From: Oscheius sp. JU75
Lineage: Eukaryota > Nematoda > Chromadorea > Rhabditida > Rhabditidae
Direction of reading: 5' to 3'
Assembly: GCA_037178855.1 (NCBI GenBank)
Contig: JASJZC010000001.1
Location: 2,046,001 to 2,110,000, forward strand
Length of the DNA: 64,000 nt
Part shown: positions 1 through 17,236 of the stretch, in pieces
Numbering within the stretch: the stretch's first letter is position 1
Layout of the letters: every line of letters starts with the position of its first letter
Notes under the pieces: generated by a model
What the model saw: the letters and a program-made list of their open reading frames with translations, nothing else
The model's database searches: none
Told to the model about the DNA's origin: nothing
Position numbers and translations under genes: made by a program

Positions 1-813
1 CACTATTGGTATGCCCATTTTCATTTCCTTGATCAAAACCATGTAGTACATCTGAGGATACTTATCAAAATGGTGCCATGGTAGTAGGAGGAAATATTCG
101 TGCCTGTCTACTCCGTTTGTTGCCCGCGCGTACAACTACTTTCTCGTGAACAGGGAGAGGATAGGGGTCTAGACTGTCAGTCACTTATATCTGAACACGC
201 GCGAAAATTTGTACTAGCTCGCTCCGCCTCTCTCACAATCAGCATTTCAATTTCTCACCAATTTCGGCCTCCCCGGGGCAGTGGCCGACTGGGTCTTTGT
301 GGCCCAAAATTTTTGCACAGCCTTCTCTCCTCCTTTTTCAAAGATTCCCATTTTTATTTCTCACACTATTCGCGCGTCCCCTTCTTTTCCACGGCCGGTT
401 TTGGGCTTGACAAAAAGGACCCCACTGTGGTTTTGCTCAGGGTGCACGATCCCCCTCTGCCTATTTCTGCCAGGCAGAGAGTTGAGTTAATCCCTGTGCG
501 GTGAAACAAATTTTCTCTATTCAGCATGAATACTAACGTTTGCGACTATTTTAGCAGAGTAGACCTCGCATTAATTTATTTTTGATCTCAAACGAATGCC
601 TACCTGATAAAGGGGCACAGGCTAAAACTCCGGGTTGTACCTAATTATTGAGCTGAAATTTGCCGTTGAAAGCCAGTTTTTCTTAGTGTAAACTCAAAAT
701 TGTCGATTTGGATAGCGGTGATTCACTGGCTCTCAATGGTCGATCCTCCTTTCCTCTAAAGAATTTTATTGATTGGACTATCATGAGCCCAATAAAAATA
801 TTGACTTTTTCAG
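1..813. other. Left edge, no assignable gene
   Basis: No exon could be recognised here. The TBCD fragment that begins at 814 must have further N-terminal exons, but nothing in this stretch reads as the preceding HEAT-repeat sequence. An open frame at 100-504 is rich in S, R, F and P, has no recognisable domain, and looks like chance. The bases just before 814 end in a good acceptor (TTTTTCAG), so most of this stretch is probably intron. Confidence 0.5.
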
Positions 814-3800
814 CCGACTACTTTGCCGTGGGAAATCGCGAGCGCTGCTACACCCAAATCGCCATCGATGTCTCCAAATTCGCCAAGTATTCCTCGTCGC
901 TCGTTGATCATCTCGTGGAGAGAAAGGTTTGTTTTCACTAAAAAAATAGCAAAAAACATGGATACAGGTAGTTCATTGGGACGCGACAGTTAGACAGCAG
1001 ACGGCCAGGGCTCTCTATGAGCTCTCGGCACATCATGGCGAATATCTGGTCACGAAAGTCGAGCAGCTTCTGGAAGGATCAGCTTCGGACAGTCCGGTAC
1101 GATTTTTTTTCATTACTCTAGGCATTACGATCCATAAAAAAAGAGAGAGTTCACGCAACAAATTAGCTACTACGCCTTTGAACTTAATATTCGTCTACGC
1201 CTGCCAAATTTTCACCTTTCACCTATCTTCTTCTTCACAAAAGAGCTTTTTGAAAAAGTTCGTCACTTATGGGGATCGAACCCGGGTTACTCGTTTCTAC
1301 AACAGGCCACAGGGAAACATGTTATCCCTCTCCCATTTGCAGATCCGTCGAAACGGCTCCATCATCGCTCTCGCCCACCTAATCAAGGGTCTCCAAGATT
1401 CTGGCCACTTGATCCGAGACGATCAGCTCAAGGCAGCAGCCCAAATCCCTGGGCATCTCCGTGCCGATTTCAACAACCTGAGGACGGGCGAGCTGACGCG
1501 CGTCGCCGTGACCGAGTTCATTCGAGTCTGCTCCTCAGTTCTGATTCCTCTTGACGAAGACCAAATCGGGATCTGGATCGCGCTTCTGGAGACGGCCTCG
1601 GTGGATCGCAAGCCGGATTTTCGGGCCAAAGCAGCCGCGGCGGCCGGCGTCTTCATGAAATCGTACCTCAGACCTAATTCGGTCATCGCCATAGCAGCGA
1701 AAAAGAGGATTGTAAAGGAAATAGCCTCCACGAGTCAGGGAGAAGCCACTCGAATTGGATACTGTAGTCTGGCAGCCTCTCTGCCAGCTGAAGTGGTCGA
1801 TGAGGAACTCTTTCAGGCCCTATGTGACGTCATTTTGAGGTGGGTTTTATGGGTTTTCTGGCTCTGATTGACTAACATTCAGGCACGGTCTGAGCGACAA
1901 GAAGTGGGCTCTGGCTCGAGAGGCAGCTGTCCAGGCCATTGCGGCCGTCTATTTGTCAAAAAAGCACGATCTATGGACAGAGAAATGCTTCGAAACGCTC
2001 CTACGTGGCCTTGAAGACTACACGATGGACATTCACGGAGATGTTGGACGCTTCGTGAGACAGGAAGCCATGCGCGCCTTAACGGACATTCTGACCACTG
2101 CTACGACTCCTGAAACGGTTCGGGAAAGCTACGTGGACCTGGCTGTGAGGAAGATGGTACAGCAGAGTGCGGAGAAGATTGGACGAGTGAGAGAGGTAGG
2201 CTGTGGGAGATGGATAATAGTAAATTGAGAAACAGTCTATGTAGGCATTAGTAGAGAGTACGGAGGACATAAACAGAAAGTCAAGGGCCTAAATGAAGTG
2301 TAAGCAGAAAGACATGGTCACGGTAGAGAGTCAAGAATAGTTGCCTAGAGTTGAGAGACAGATAGCCACCGTTACAGTAGGAGGCCAGATAGATAATTGA
2401 GACGGGGTCGCATTATGCAGAGAAGTGAGGGTGAAGATGCAGTTGGTTACTGGTTCAGAACAAAGAGTCTGGAATAATTTTGGTAGACAGTCAAGAGTTA
2501 GGATCGCAACTAGGGTACAGTCAGGGACAGCAGGGTTGAAAACACTGCTGTCCCTGACTGTAGAGTCAAGAGGGATGAACAACTTCAGGAGGGTCAACAG
2601 TTAGGAACGGTTGGTAACAGGGTCTGAACTATAGGTCAAGAGTTAGGAACACTACTAGGAGAGTCAGAAGTCGGAAACGGCCAGTAGTTCTGCCCTAAAA
2701 GTGAAACCATCCCCCTCCAGACAGCCTGCAACTGCATCGTGACCCTTCTATCCAGTCCCTTGACCAAATCTCACATCTCTCAAGTCCCTCCTCTGTCCGA
2801 TGTCTACAAAGACGGCCGTGACTTTGTCCAGGACAAGATTCTTACCAGTCTGACACCCCTTCTCCACTGCCCCGAATACTACACCGATATCGTCCAAGGA
2901 CTCGTCCTCTCAGCAGGTTTTGCTACTTTTTCCGGTCCAAAAATACCTTAACTTTAGGCGGAATGAGTGAAATAACGGGACGATATTCGGCGGAGGCCTT
3001 CCAAGTTTACCAAGAAGCCACATCTGACGATTTGGAGAAAACAGAGCGGTTGGTAAGCACCGTAGCGGATCTTGTGGATCAGGGCATGAAGAATACGAGG
3101 ATTTTGGATGCTGTGCTACGTTTCTTGCCTCAGGTAGGCTGCTTTCATCACTCCTCTTTATAGCATAGGAAGAGGCTCAAATGTATATTTTAATGTTTTC
3201 CGTCTAAGAACTTAAAAAAGACCAATAGCGGTTAAAGTAGTAGATTAAGATGAGTTTCCCACACTTTTCAGTCAATAAAAATGCTTCTAAGAGCAATATT
3301 TAGTAGTCAAGGGGTACAGTAGCTTTGAAAATGAATGTTGTTTTTGCACTGTAGCCTTATGTATGTAGAGATACGGAAAATAGTTGTATTCTTAACTATT
3401 CTCCTCGTTCTTGCGCAACTTTTTCATTTTTGAACGTTTAAATTAGGACCAAATTTGAGTCACAGATTCGAATCTCCGACATATAAAAACGTTTTTCTTC
3501 TATTGTTTTAGTCAACAAAATTGCTTCCAGATCAAACTGGCTCATTTTTGCAGCATAATTGCATTATAAAAGTTAGCTTGGCTACTGTAGCATCGAAACG
3601 GCTCATAATTTGACGCAAATATTTTCATTCAAAGTAGTCATAAACACCCCAAAAACATGGTAAAATGTCCTCCCATTTCCAGCTTCTCCGCCGTCTGCCA
3701 TCCGAAGACAGCTATGTGGACAAGTCTGCCGGTCTCTCGCGTATTCTCTCGCGCCTCAAGTCTCTTCTCTCCCTCCCGAAACTCTCTCCAGGCCGGATGA

Positions 3801-4121
3801 AACTAGTCCTCAGTGCCCTCTCCTCTCTGCTTCTGCTCAGTGCGAGTTCCCAGACGTGGCAAACTGCCATGCAATTGGTATAGTTCCCCACCCTTGTTGC
3901 TAAAAACTGATTCAAATTTCCAGCTGGCCGGCGCCCTCTCGAACCCGCTCCCAATCATTCGCCGCGCGGCGGCCGAGAGTCTTCTGGAGTCGATTTGGGC
4001 GACAGAGATCGACGAGCGCGTCGTCATTCTTCTCTCCGAGACACATTGGCAGGATTCCGGGGAGCTAGAAGAAATTGTCAAGGCCGCCGAGGAGATACAG
4101 AGCCTCCTAGTACAGATCTAG
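814..4121 (+). CDS. TBCD: Tubulin-specific chaperone D (tubulin-folding cofactor D), C-terminal part
   Basis: TBCD is a HEAT/ARM-repeat chaperone that captures beta-tubulin and, with cofactors C and E, assembles and recycles tubulin heterodimers in the cytosol. Exons read 814-926, 968-1096, 1343-1839, 1883-2195, 2721-2916, 2958-3133, 3683-3877 and 3924-4121, all with GT/AG borders, ending in TAG. The first exon gives ADYFAVGNRERCYTQIAIDV followed by VDHLVERK and VVHWD, matching the conserved block of TBCD (ADYFAVGNR...HWD). The remainder is leucine/alanine-rich helical repeats, as in the TBCD C-terminal half. About 540 residues are visible against about 1,200 in animal TBCD, so the N-terminal half lies left of the window. 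The 525-nt intron 2196-2720 holds a perfect inverted repeat, and the intron at 1097-1342 holds a tRNA-like sequence. Confidence 0.9.
1260..1315 (-). repeat. tRNA-like sequence in TBCD intron
   Basis: On the minus strand this has a B-box-like GGGTTCGATCC core preceded by an anticodon-arm-like stretch. It lies in the intron just before the 1343 exon. No proper acceptor stem was found, so it is a tRNA-derived or tRNA-like repeat rather than a working tRNA gene. Confidence 0.45.
2516..2562. repeat. Perfect 18-bp inverted repeat in TBCD intron
   Basis: Arms at 2516-2533 and 2545-2562 are exact reverse complements (left arm TACAGTCAGGGACAGCAG), around an 11-nt loop. The surrounding intron is built of degenerate AGAGTCAAGAGTTAGGAAC-like units. 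Confidence 0.85.
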
Positions 4122-5199
4122 ATCTCCCACCATTTTCTAGTCATAATCACAGCTCGGGTTGTCCCATTTTACTCCTAAGCATTCCATTTTTGCTTGCTTG
4201 TTTGTGAATTTTGAATCCATTCGAATTTCGTTGCCATACGGACCCATGAGTCTGGCGAAGACAACAGCAGTGTCAGTTGGTGAGTCAAATAACGTGAAAG
4301 ACTTGATAGAGGTTTTCAGAGACTGTTCGGATTGGAAGATGGCGCTGGAGATTACAATGAACCCGGAGGGTGAGTCTATGATCATGTTCAGCGATAGAAT
4401 ATGTGACAAAATTGATAGTAGATCGGAAGAGGGTAGACAGAAAATAGTAGCATGGAATGGGAGATAGTGAAAGAGTCTTGTTCGAGAAGATATTGGTCAT
4501 AAGGACGGTTCATCGGATTTTCTTAAGTACTAGAAATGCTACTTGATTATACAGTGATAGTCATTTTTTGCAGTTTTTCTCCTAATTTTGTTGCCAAGTA
4601 GGTTTTATTTTTATTTTTTAACAGTCTCAAACACACTAAGTTTGCAAAAAGTCAGTCTTCGCGAGCGACTGTTCGACTGTAACTACGTGACGAGAGCTTT
4701 GAAAAAAAAAAAACCTTTAAAGAAATGGCTCACTGCTGCTCTTCGTTGGGAATAGACTATATTTGAGCGCTTTTTTTCTCAAACGGACTTCAAGGTCTGA
4801 TCTCGGATACTGTCAGATAGTGATTTCACAGCAGGAAAGCAAGAGCGAGAGTGACTAAAGGCGGTGTGCTTTTCGGTAGTCAGCTGGCTGTCTTCTACCG
4901 AAGAATCGCTCAACGCTCGAAGTATCTCGCAGTTTTCAGGCTATCGGACAGCAGCCAATTTCAATGAAAGATTCCAGGATCAGCAACTTCTCTTCTCGAT
5001 CTTTTCCCCGTTTTTTTTCATCACGATCTCGACCTTCGGGTATTTCTATTTGAGCTTTGCTTTGCGTCTCTGCGTTTCATTAAATCTCAACAGTCTCTTT
5101 TCAATAGCACTTCGGTGGCGTCTCATCGCTGTTTACCTTATCTTATCTTCGTCATTTTTATCACTTATTGTTAGTAGAACCAAATTGCAGTCTCCGAAG

Positions 5200-8100
5200 A
5201 TGCCACAGACGGAAGAGGTGGTTGTGCGATATCTGAAAGCCAGCTTGACGGCAGCCTATGCCGGGTATTTGTCGGATGGAGGCGTCTCGAGTCGGGAGAT
5301 CATCAAGAATTTCTGGTGCGTTTGGTGCTAGAAAGAGACAGTGACAGACAATGACAGGGACACAGAGACAGTTGATATTTCAGTGAAGTTTATGGCGAGC
5401 AGCCTAATGTGGGCGCTCTCGGATACAGGACAGTGGACGACCTCATGAACGCCCATCCGAAGATCTTCGTCAAGGTAAGCTCACTCACTTTTTCTCCATC
5501 ACTGTCACCCACTGTCCCTGTCACTTTCTCTCTCTCTCTCTGCCTCTGTCCCACCAGCAAACGACCCTTCAGAAGTACAATGGGTACCTGCTGAACGAGG
5601 CGAATCTCAACGAGACAGAGAAGGAGAATGTCGGTAATATGAAAGCGAACGCAAGCAAGAGTAAAAGGCCGTCAAATCGGGGCGGAGGAGCCGCACGTGG
5701 ACGAGGTGGCAGTACCACCGGGGCTTTCCGCGGAGGATTCAATGCCCACCAGGAAGGCCGGGCCGCCTTCAACACAGGAGGCTCCAGTTCTGGACAAGGA
5801 AGAAGCAGCATTTTCGGCTCTACCACAAGCTTCGGCAACTCCAATTCCAATCTATCCAGCAGCTTCGGACAGAGACAGAACAACAATTCTAATGGCAATT
5901 TTGGAGGAGGATTCGCAAGCAACAACCCGAACTATGGCCAGTCGTCAAATCAGAAGGAGGACTCTTGGACTTACAATGGACACAACCAAAACTCCGGTCA
6001 ACAGAACTGGGGTGGTCAACCGGATGAGAACTACAACAACTATGAGAGAGAGGAGAGAGGACAGAACTACGGCAGGTTGAGAAAGAGAGACAGACAGTAT
6101 GTTCAGGAAACAACTGGAATGACGATGGACAGCAGTATCAGAGAGACTATCAGAGCTTCCAGTACGATGACATGAAGAACGGTAGGTGATACAGAAAGTA
6201 GATAGTGAGAGTGAAAATCATAACAATTTAGAGCGTCACGACTACAACCATCAGACCAATAACGGAGGTTTCCAGAGCCAGAACTTCAGGGATGAGGGCA
6301 GAAATGGTAGGTTACAATGAGAGAGATAGATACAGAGACAGACAGACAATTGGACAATTAACATCGAGCATTTAGACTACTATCACAACGAGAACCAAAA
6401 CTCGAGCGGACAGTGGCCTCATGGCAGATACGAAGAGCAGTTCAACGAGTCTCAAAACTCTTCGACTCCCATCCAGTCGTCTTCCGGTTTCGCTTCTAGT
6501 CATGTTTCCAAGGCAGATATCGCCGCCCCACCGCCTGGTTTGGAAAGACCGGGGGCCCGATTCAGTCCGCCTCCTGGCCTCTACCCTCCAAGTAGCACTT
6601 CAGTCTCTGACGCCCCTCCTCCCGCTCCGCCTCGCTCCGTTTCTCCCGTTTCTTCAGTGAACTCTGTGAAACCGAGACTGAGCAGTGGAGATGCCGTTCG
6701 ATCAATTTTGGACATGATGAGGAGGAAATGGCCGGATTACACTTTGGAGCAGAATCTCCTAGGCTCTCTGAACGATGATACTCGGTAGGCCCCTGTTTCT
6801 GTGTTTATGTGTCTCTCTATTTCTGTATCTCTCTGTCTCAAAATCTTATCAATTTCAGCTTCGCTCACATCGTAAATTCGACAGGAGAAATCCGAGAAAA
6901 ACATCTGGCCACAATCGTCCAGAAACTGGCGAAACCAACTTTCAAGCCCTACTACCGTATCAGGGAAACGCAGAAGGGCAAGGAATACCTGTTCACAGCT
7001 GGTCATCCTTCCGGCGAAAACCAGGCGGAAATTGAAGACAAGACTATGAGGATGGTTGCAAACTACTGTTCATACCATGGAACTGAGAGATTGGATCGTC
7101 TGACTGACCTACTGAGCATTGAGAACCAGGTTGACCTCCCTGCAATTTCCTGGCTGGGTTTAACATTGGAAGCGGCACACGCGAACAAGCCGATTTTCAT
7201 TTTCGGAGGTGAACGAGGACCAAATATGAGTGAGTTTAATTAAAACAGACAGAGAGACACATTGGCTGATTGCGATTGTACGATTTCAGCCATCGACGTA
7301 CTTAGGAATGCCACGTTTTCCAACTTTATCCCTCCCCGTCCGAAGGCACTGCTTTCCGCAGGGCAGCAGACAGCTCATCAGGCTCCCGATATGCATGCAC
7401 TTCGCGAAGCCCAGAAAAAGTTTGCCGAGGCTGTCGAGAGTTCCCCACAGTTCTTCGAGGCAGAACACAAGCCTCTGTCGGCTGTCCTGAGAGAGAATAG
7501 TGACTACCCCAGAGAGACATTGAAGGTAGTCATCACGGACGCGAAGGACTTCCAGACCTTCTGGATTCTGACCGAACAGGATAATCAGACTCTCGCTCGA
7601 CTCAGAAGAGAATTGCAGTGAGTTTTTTGGGTAACTAGATAGGTACAAGAACATTCAGAGCTTCCTACGAGACTCAGGATCATGACTTCTACGATCCACC
7701 CGTCGGAGCTTTGGCAGGAATTTGGAGAGCTCACGGCAACGACAGATATGACTACATGAGAGGATTGGTTCTGGAGAAGACCAGAACAGAAGTGAGTGTT
7801 ATTTTTAGACTGTTGTTTTTCTATCTCTCTGTGTCTTTCTCTCCGGCTTTCTGAACAGTAATACTTGGTAGGTCCACTGTCTCTCTGTGTTTACGTGTCT
7901 CTATCACTCTGTCCCAGTACAATTCCGTCGTTTCCAGCTAAGAGTGATGACCGTGGACGAAGGCTATCACGTCAATGTAAAACCCTGGGAGGTCTACAAG
8001 CTTCCAACCTACTTCACCGAGCTTCCCCATTTGGCTGTGCGCTCCACTTTTGGCGACATTGAAGTCTCAACTGAGGAGTATGACAAGTTCGAGCAAATCG

Positions 8101-8357
8101 AGCGTGAAACCTGTTCCAATATGTTGCAGACCACTGGCGATTATACGATCAAAGGCATCGTAAGTTTTGTATATTCTGCTATGGACAGAGGACAAAGAGA
8201 CAGGGGAACAGACAGTAGACAGAAGACTTTTCAGAAGCGGGAAAGCAGAGACTGCTTCATCGCCGATTTGACCTTCAACAGAGACGGAACGGACTACTAT
8301 CTACCGGAGCAACATCTCCGGACAGGTATCATTCGAATGGTCTCTACCGATGAGTGA
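5200..8357 (+). CDS. LOTUS (OST-HTH) and Tudor domain protein
   Basis: This is a probable germ-granule or piRNA-pathway scaffold of the TDRD5/TDRD7/LOTR-1 kind. The start ATG at 5200 follows a TTGCAG acceptor-like site by 9 nt. Exons 5200-5315, 5384-5474 and from 5558 encode an N-terminal LOTUS-like winged helix (VVRYLKASLTAAYAGYL, then NVGALGYRTVDDLMNAHPKI). A long low-complexity segment follows, rich in RG, FGG, N, Q and S (about 5640-6400), then a proline stretch near 6600. The C-terminal part (about 7500-8160) reads as an extended Tudor domain: DAKDFQTFWILTEQ, FYDPPVGALAGIW, YHVNVKPWEVYKLP. The last exon runs from 8238 to TGA at 8355-8357. The frame changes near 6070-6100, so a small intron there was not resolved. 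LOTUS domains bind Vasa-type helicases or G4 RNA, and Tudor domains bind methylated arginine. Family assignment is by motif pattern only. Confidence 0.65.
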
Positions 8358-9610
8358 TCAACTGCTCAGTGTGAATGGAAATACGAGTACATGTGCAAAA
8401 ATCCTGTTAAGAATCTTCCCCCGTGCATTGCCCTGTTTGCCAATAAAATTTGTTAGTCATAAATTTCAAAGACTGAGACTGAAGCAGAAGGTAGAGAGAC
8501 GGAGAGATAGTGAAACAGACACATAGGTAGAATTGTGGTAAAGTTAGAGTTCCCTGGTAGATCTAGCGTCCCCATAAAAACAACTGACTGACAGAGCGAA
8601 GTTGCACCTTCCTCTTGTCGCCGTGGACAGGATCCGCGTCCGAATTCTCCCGGGCCTCTGTCGATATGGCTTCCTTTTTCTTTCTTGTCTCTTCGGGATT
8701 TTACTCCTACTTCTCCTGGCTACTGTTGCTCCTCTCCGAGACGGCTGTCGAGCTGTGAAGTCGGTTCCTACAGAAACCGCACGGGAAGGATCAACAGATG
8801 TACATCAAGATCTGCATGACCATTTCCTGATAGAGGAATTTCAATCAGACAGTACGAGAACACGGGAAGGATAGATACAAATGAGGAGAGCTACGATCTG
8901 GAATTGGACTCGACCTCCACCACTGCCATCGGAAACATTGGGAGACATCTCTTTTAGCAGATTGACGCGCTGTCCGCTAGCCACTGTCTACTGTTATTTA
9001 CTGTCGCTCAGTCGTAACTTCCAAGAGGAAAGTAGTTCTATCAGATTGGAACTCTAATTGTAAGACAGTTCTTCCTTTGTCGCTATGAGACTGTCTGAGA
9101 CATTTTCCGTGCCACTGTTCTTTTGTCTCTTTGTCAATCTGTCTCTGTTACTCTGTATCTTTGTCACTGTCTCCCCACTATCAAGAACAATGCAACATCA
9201 GATTTTCCATTGTTTATGGCAAACGGTCAATCGAGGATGGGGAATGTCTTTACAAACACTGTATATATCAAAATAACTTATGTCTAACCGTCGTAAGCAT
9301 TTGATATATAGTTTTAGGGTGGATGTTTCGAGAGAGAGGGAGAGACAAAAACAATTTTGAGATTACCAACAGAGAGGGAGGGCAGAACTGAGAGACAGAG
9401 TGAGAGAGAGAGAGAAACGACTGCTGGCAATAGAGAAAAGATTGTACATGTGCTTATACGGTACGGGTGAGAGAAGCAAAGTGATTCTTTTGACTGCACG
9501 GGGATCAATATAGGGAGACAGAGAGAGAGAAACAAAACTTTGATAGATATTCTTGAGGGATGAGACCGGAGAGGGACAAAGAGAGAGGAAGAGAGACAGG
9601 GAGACACTTT
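8358..9610. other. Intergenic region between LOTUS-Tudor gene and groucho 3' end
   Basis: The two flanking genes converge here. An AATAAA-like motif at about 8440 (CCAATAAAATTT) probably ends the LOTUS-Tudor transcript. The stretch 9330-9600 is dominated by GAGAGA/GACAGA purine tracts next to the groucho stop codon. A possible small membrane-protein frame is listed separately at 8602-8958. Confidence 0.6.
8602..8958 (+). CDS. Possible small single-pass membrane protein, unrecognised
   Basis: The frame starting at 8602 holds a strong hydrophobic segment (YGFLFLSCLFGILLLLLLAT) after a basic N-terminus. A different frame from about 8842 to TAG at 8956-8958 reads IRQYENTGRIDTNEESYDLE, composed like real coding sequence. 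A short intron ending in CTGATAG near 8841 could join them, but no donor with matching phase was found. It could be a real two-exon gene or chance. No family is recognised. Confidence 0.25.
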
Positions 9611-14279
<4,669 letters not shown>

Positions 14280-14409
14280 TGAGCCGGGGCGCTGCTACTG
14301 GAAGGGAGACCGCAGCGGCTTCGCAGAAGGCCAGGAAACCCTGAATTGTGGATTTCGAACAGAATTGGAGACGAAGCGGTACGGGAGCGACGACAGGGAG
14401 GCTTAGCAT
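14280..14409 (-). promoter_or_regulatory. Groucho 5' leader with overlapping upstream ORF
   Basis: An ATG at 14407-14409 opens a 73-codon frame running to 14188, past the groucho start codon in another frame. It would reduce translation from the groucho ATG if present in the mature 5' UTR. The TTCCAG at about 14297 could instead be a trans-splice acceptor that removes it. Confidence 0.3.
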
Positions 14410-14555
14410 TACAAAGTAAACACGAAAAGAGAAGACATATATGTGTCTCAGGGTGTGAAATGGATATTCTTGAGACTGATTAAGAGTGCTCCTTAAAGAG
14501 GGTATGGGCGAAATGTGTACAATTATAGAATCAATATCAGTTTTTGAACTTTTTT

Positions 14556-14606
14556 ATGTTCTGCAAAGTTATAGAGCAGATCAAGGGCTACTACTTTGCA
14601 GAACAT
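14556..14606. repeat. Palindromic repeat copy 6
   Basis: Arms ATGTTCTGCAAAGTTATAGA and CTACTACTTTGCAGAACAT around a loop with GCAGATCAAG. The loop is the reverse complement orientation of copies 1, 3 and 4. Confidence 0.8.
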
Positions 14607-17039
14607 CGAAAATTTGAAAAAGCAATGTTCCGAACCATAAACGAGGCTAGGATAACAGGAAGGCATTTCGTAAAGGGGGTATACAGGATTGGCGCGCTTT
14701 CGGAATACTGACTCTCGAAATTTTCCCTCTTCCTGCCAAACTTTTTCAGCTATTTCTTTCCTACTTTCTAGTTCACTTTTATGTCCTTTTCTGGGGTAAA
14801 ACTAAAAGAAACCAGACAGAATGAAGTTTGGATAAGCGGAGGGAAATTCTAGGAAAAATTTACCGGTTAAAATTGAAACAAATTTAAAAACGGTATACTG
14901 ACAGTGAAAAAGGCAGCATTTGGAGAGTTTCATGAAGAAAAGCCAGTGAAGAAAAAATGTGAAGCCAAGTTTTCACAGAGTCTTAGAAAAATCGATTATC
15001 CGGTTAGGGAGCACAGGGTTTCGCTTCTTTCAAATAACTTTTCCGTTAAAATTTATGGCAACATTTATGACAGCAATTTGTACTAAAAAAAAGCAGCATA
15101 AAAGAATAATAGAAAGACAAAAAGAATACTATTTGGAGACCGCGACTCGTTTTTCAAAGAGTTCAAAAATCTAATTGACCACGGAGCAGGGAATCGGCCA
15201 GCTCAAGTCAGAGAGCAGTTTGGGCGGGAAATTTCGGGATTGTAGAATAAAGATTCGGTTATTTTAGGAGAAAGTGAGAGAGACAGATACAGAGTGACAT
15301 AGAAACTGTTCCGTGCTCGGAAAGAGTCAAGAAAAGTCTTGAAACTTTAAGTGGGCGGGCATTTGTGGGGGGACGGATGGTGTCGGTTGTCGATCGAGCG
15401 CGACAGCGAGTAGAGGGTCGGTTGCGCGACCGAGAGGTGTGAGCGGCCCCGGTGTGTGCCCCCGCGCGCGGGAGACCATGGTTTTGGAGCAAAAAGGACA
15501 TGGGTGCTTTGTCCTTGCCGCGCGTGCGCTCCTCGCTCTCTACCACTTACCGCGGCCATTATGCCACTAGGAGGAGACGATTAGACACCTCGCTTTGTCA
15601 AGGTTATAACGGAGACCATTAATTTTGGCCCTACCGCCAGGTATCGATGTTAGTTGCAGATAAAAAGTTGTCATATAAGTCAAGTAACAGAGAGACCCTT
15701 GACCCTTGGGACAGAGAGACAGAGAAACAGAGAAACAGAGAGACAGAGAGTATTCAAACAAGGGGTCAACGATAAGAATTAGGCGGCATGAGAGATCTCG
15801 AGGTATATAATTGGCCGAGAGCAGAGAGAAGGACAATGCGTTTTATTGCCATGTCTCTCGCCGATTGGCAGTATATAGCCTAAGAGAAGGAGCTAGCACA
15901 CGCGTGCGAGAGAGCAAATGAGGTCCTGGGAAAGGAAAACATTTATGACCGTGTAATAAAGTGGCCTGCCATAGCCGAACACGCGTGTAATGGGTGCCGG
16001 GGCTTGACCTCTTGTAAATTGGCACGATAACACGGCCGAGAGAAGAGAGTGAGAGATGAAGACGGGAGAAGGGCAATGTTTTGGGTAGAACTGTCAGACG
16101 GGGAAGTAGAAAACACCTGCTGACCTTGGCTTCTTCGAAGACGACAGCACGAGCGGACGAACTAACGAATAGTGAGCTACTGACGAGCGACAGGATTTTA
16201 GCAGACATGTCAAGTCCTGTCAACTAATTGAGTCAGGAACAGTTCCCATCGATTCGACAGTTCTACTGCGCTTCTGGTTTGTCGTTTTTCTGTTACTTGA
16301 TCGGGGATAAATTCACTAGGTGAGTCTGTCTCTCCGTGTCCCTGTCTCTGTGTAGCTGTCTCTCACTCTACCGACCCCACTAACTGTCTTCTGCCCTGCC
16401 TCTGGCCCTCTCCTCTCAATGAGGAGGGCGCCAAATCCAGGGGGCCATTCCCGAGAGAATCATAATGGCCTCTCCTTGTGCCCATGTTCTCAGTCTCTCC
16501 CGCCTCTCTCTGTCTCTAGTCGTAATCCGGTGTGATTTGCCAGCAGCAGCCGAGGAGGCGAGTGCCTTCCGAGAGAGAGCGCCTAGGCCATTGTTTGGCC
16601 GCTCCATTATGCTAATTCGCTAGATATCCCCCTGGCCACCAATTGGTCGGACCCCCTGATGCAATTCGTTCTGAGGCCCCCGTTAACCACACAATGAGCT
16701 CGTATCCAGAGGAGAGAGCGAGAGGAAATGGCTAAGAGGGTGACAGAAGCCAATAATTAACTGACATTTACTTCTGTCGGGGATAGGAGCATATGGTTAG
16801 GAAATGTGGATAGATTAGGTGAGACAGAGTTAGAGAGGCATCAAAACATTGAGTCAAAGAGACAGACAAAGAAATAGAGAGTCAAGTTCAAAGAGAAACT
16901 GATGCTCTGGCTCGATTACGCGGAGAAGAAGGAGATGTAGCCTCGACCTATTGGCGTGGTGGCTAAATGGACTTGACATAATTACGCTGTCACACGTGGT
17001 AATTGAGATGCGCTATCTCTCTTGGGAGTCAGAGTACAG

Positions 17040-17236
17040 AGTCTTTTTCTGTACCTCTCTAGCCCTCTATCTCTCTGTCTCTCTAGCCCTCTATCTCTCT
17101 GTCTCTCTGTCTCTCTATCTCTCTGTCTCTCTGTCTCTCTATCTCTCTGTCTCTCTGTCTCTCTATCTCTCTGTCTCTCTGTCTCTCTGTCTCTCTATCT
17201 CTCTGTCTCTCTGTCTCTCTGTCTCTCTGTCTCCCA
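17040..17236. repeat. (CTCTCTGT/CTCTCTAT)n minisatellite
   Basis: About 190 bp of alternating CTCTCTGT and CTCTCTAT octamers. It is the densest block of the CTCTGT motif that recurs in introns and intergenic DNA across the window. All frames through it are open and encode only LS-rich or RDRE-rich repeats, so they are not genes. Confidence 0.95.

Noticed and set aside
100-504. 134-codon plus-strand frame at the left edge
   Set aside because: Does not match the TBCD sequence expected upstream of 814 and has no recognisable domain.
15259-15560. Arg-rich frames over a CpG-rich islet, starting MAAVSGRERG
   Set aside because: Composition follows local GC bias, no domain, and neighbouring frames are equally open.
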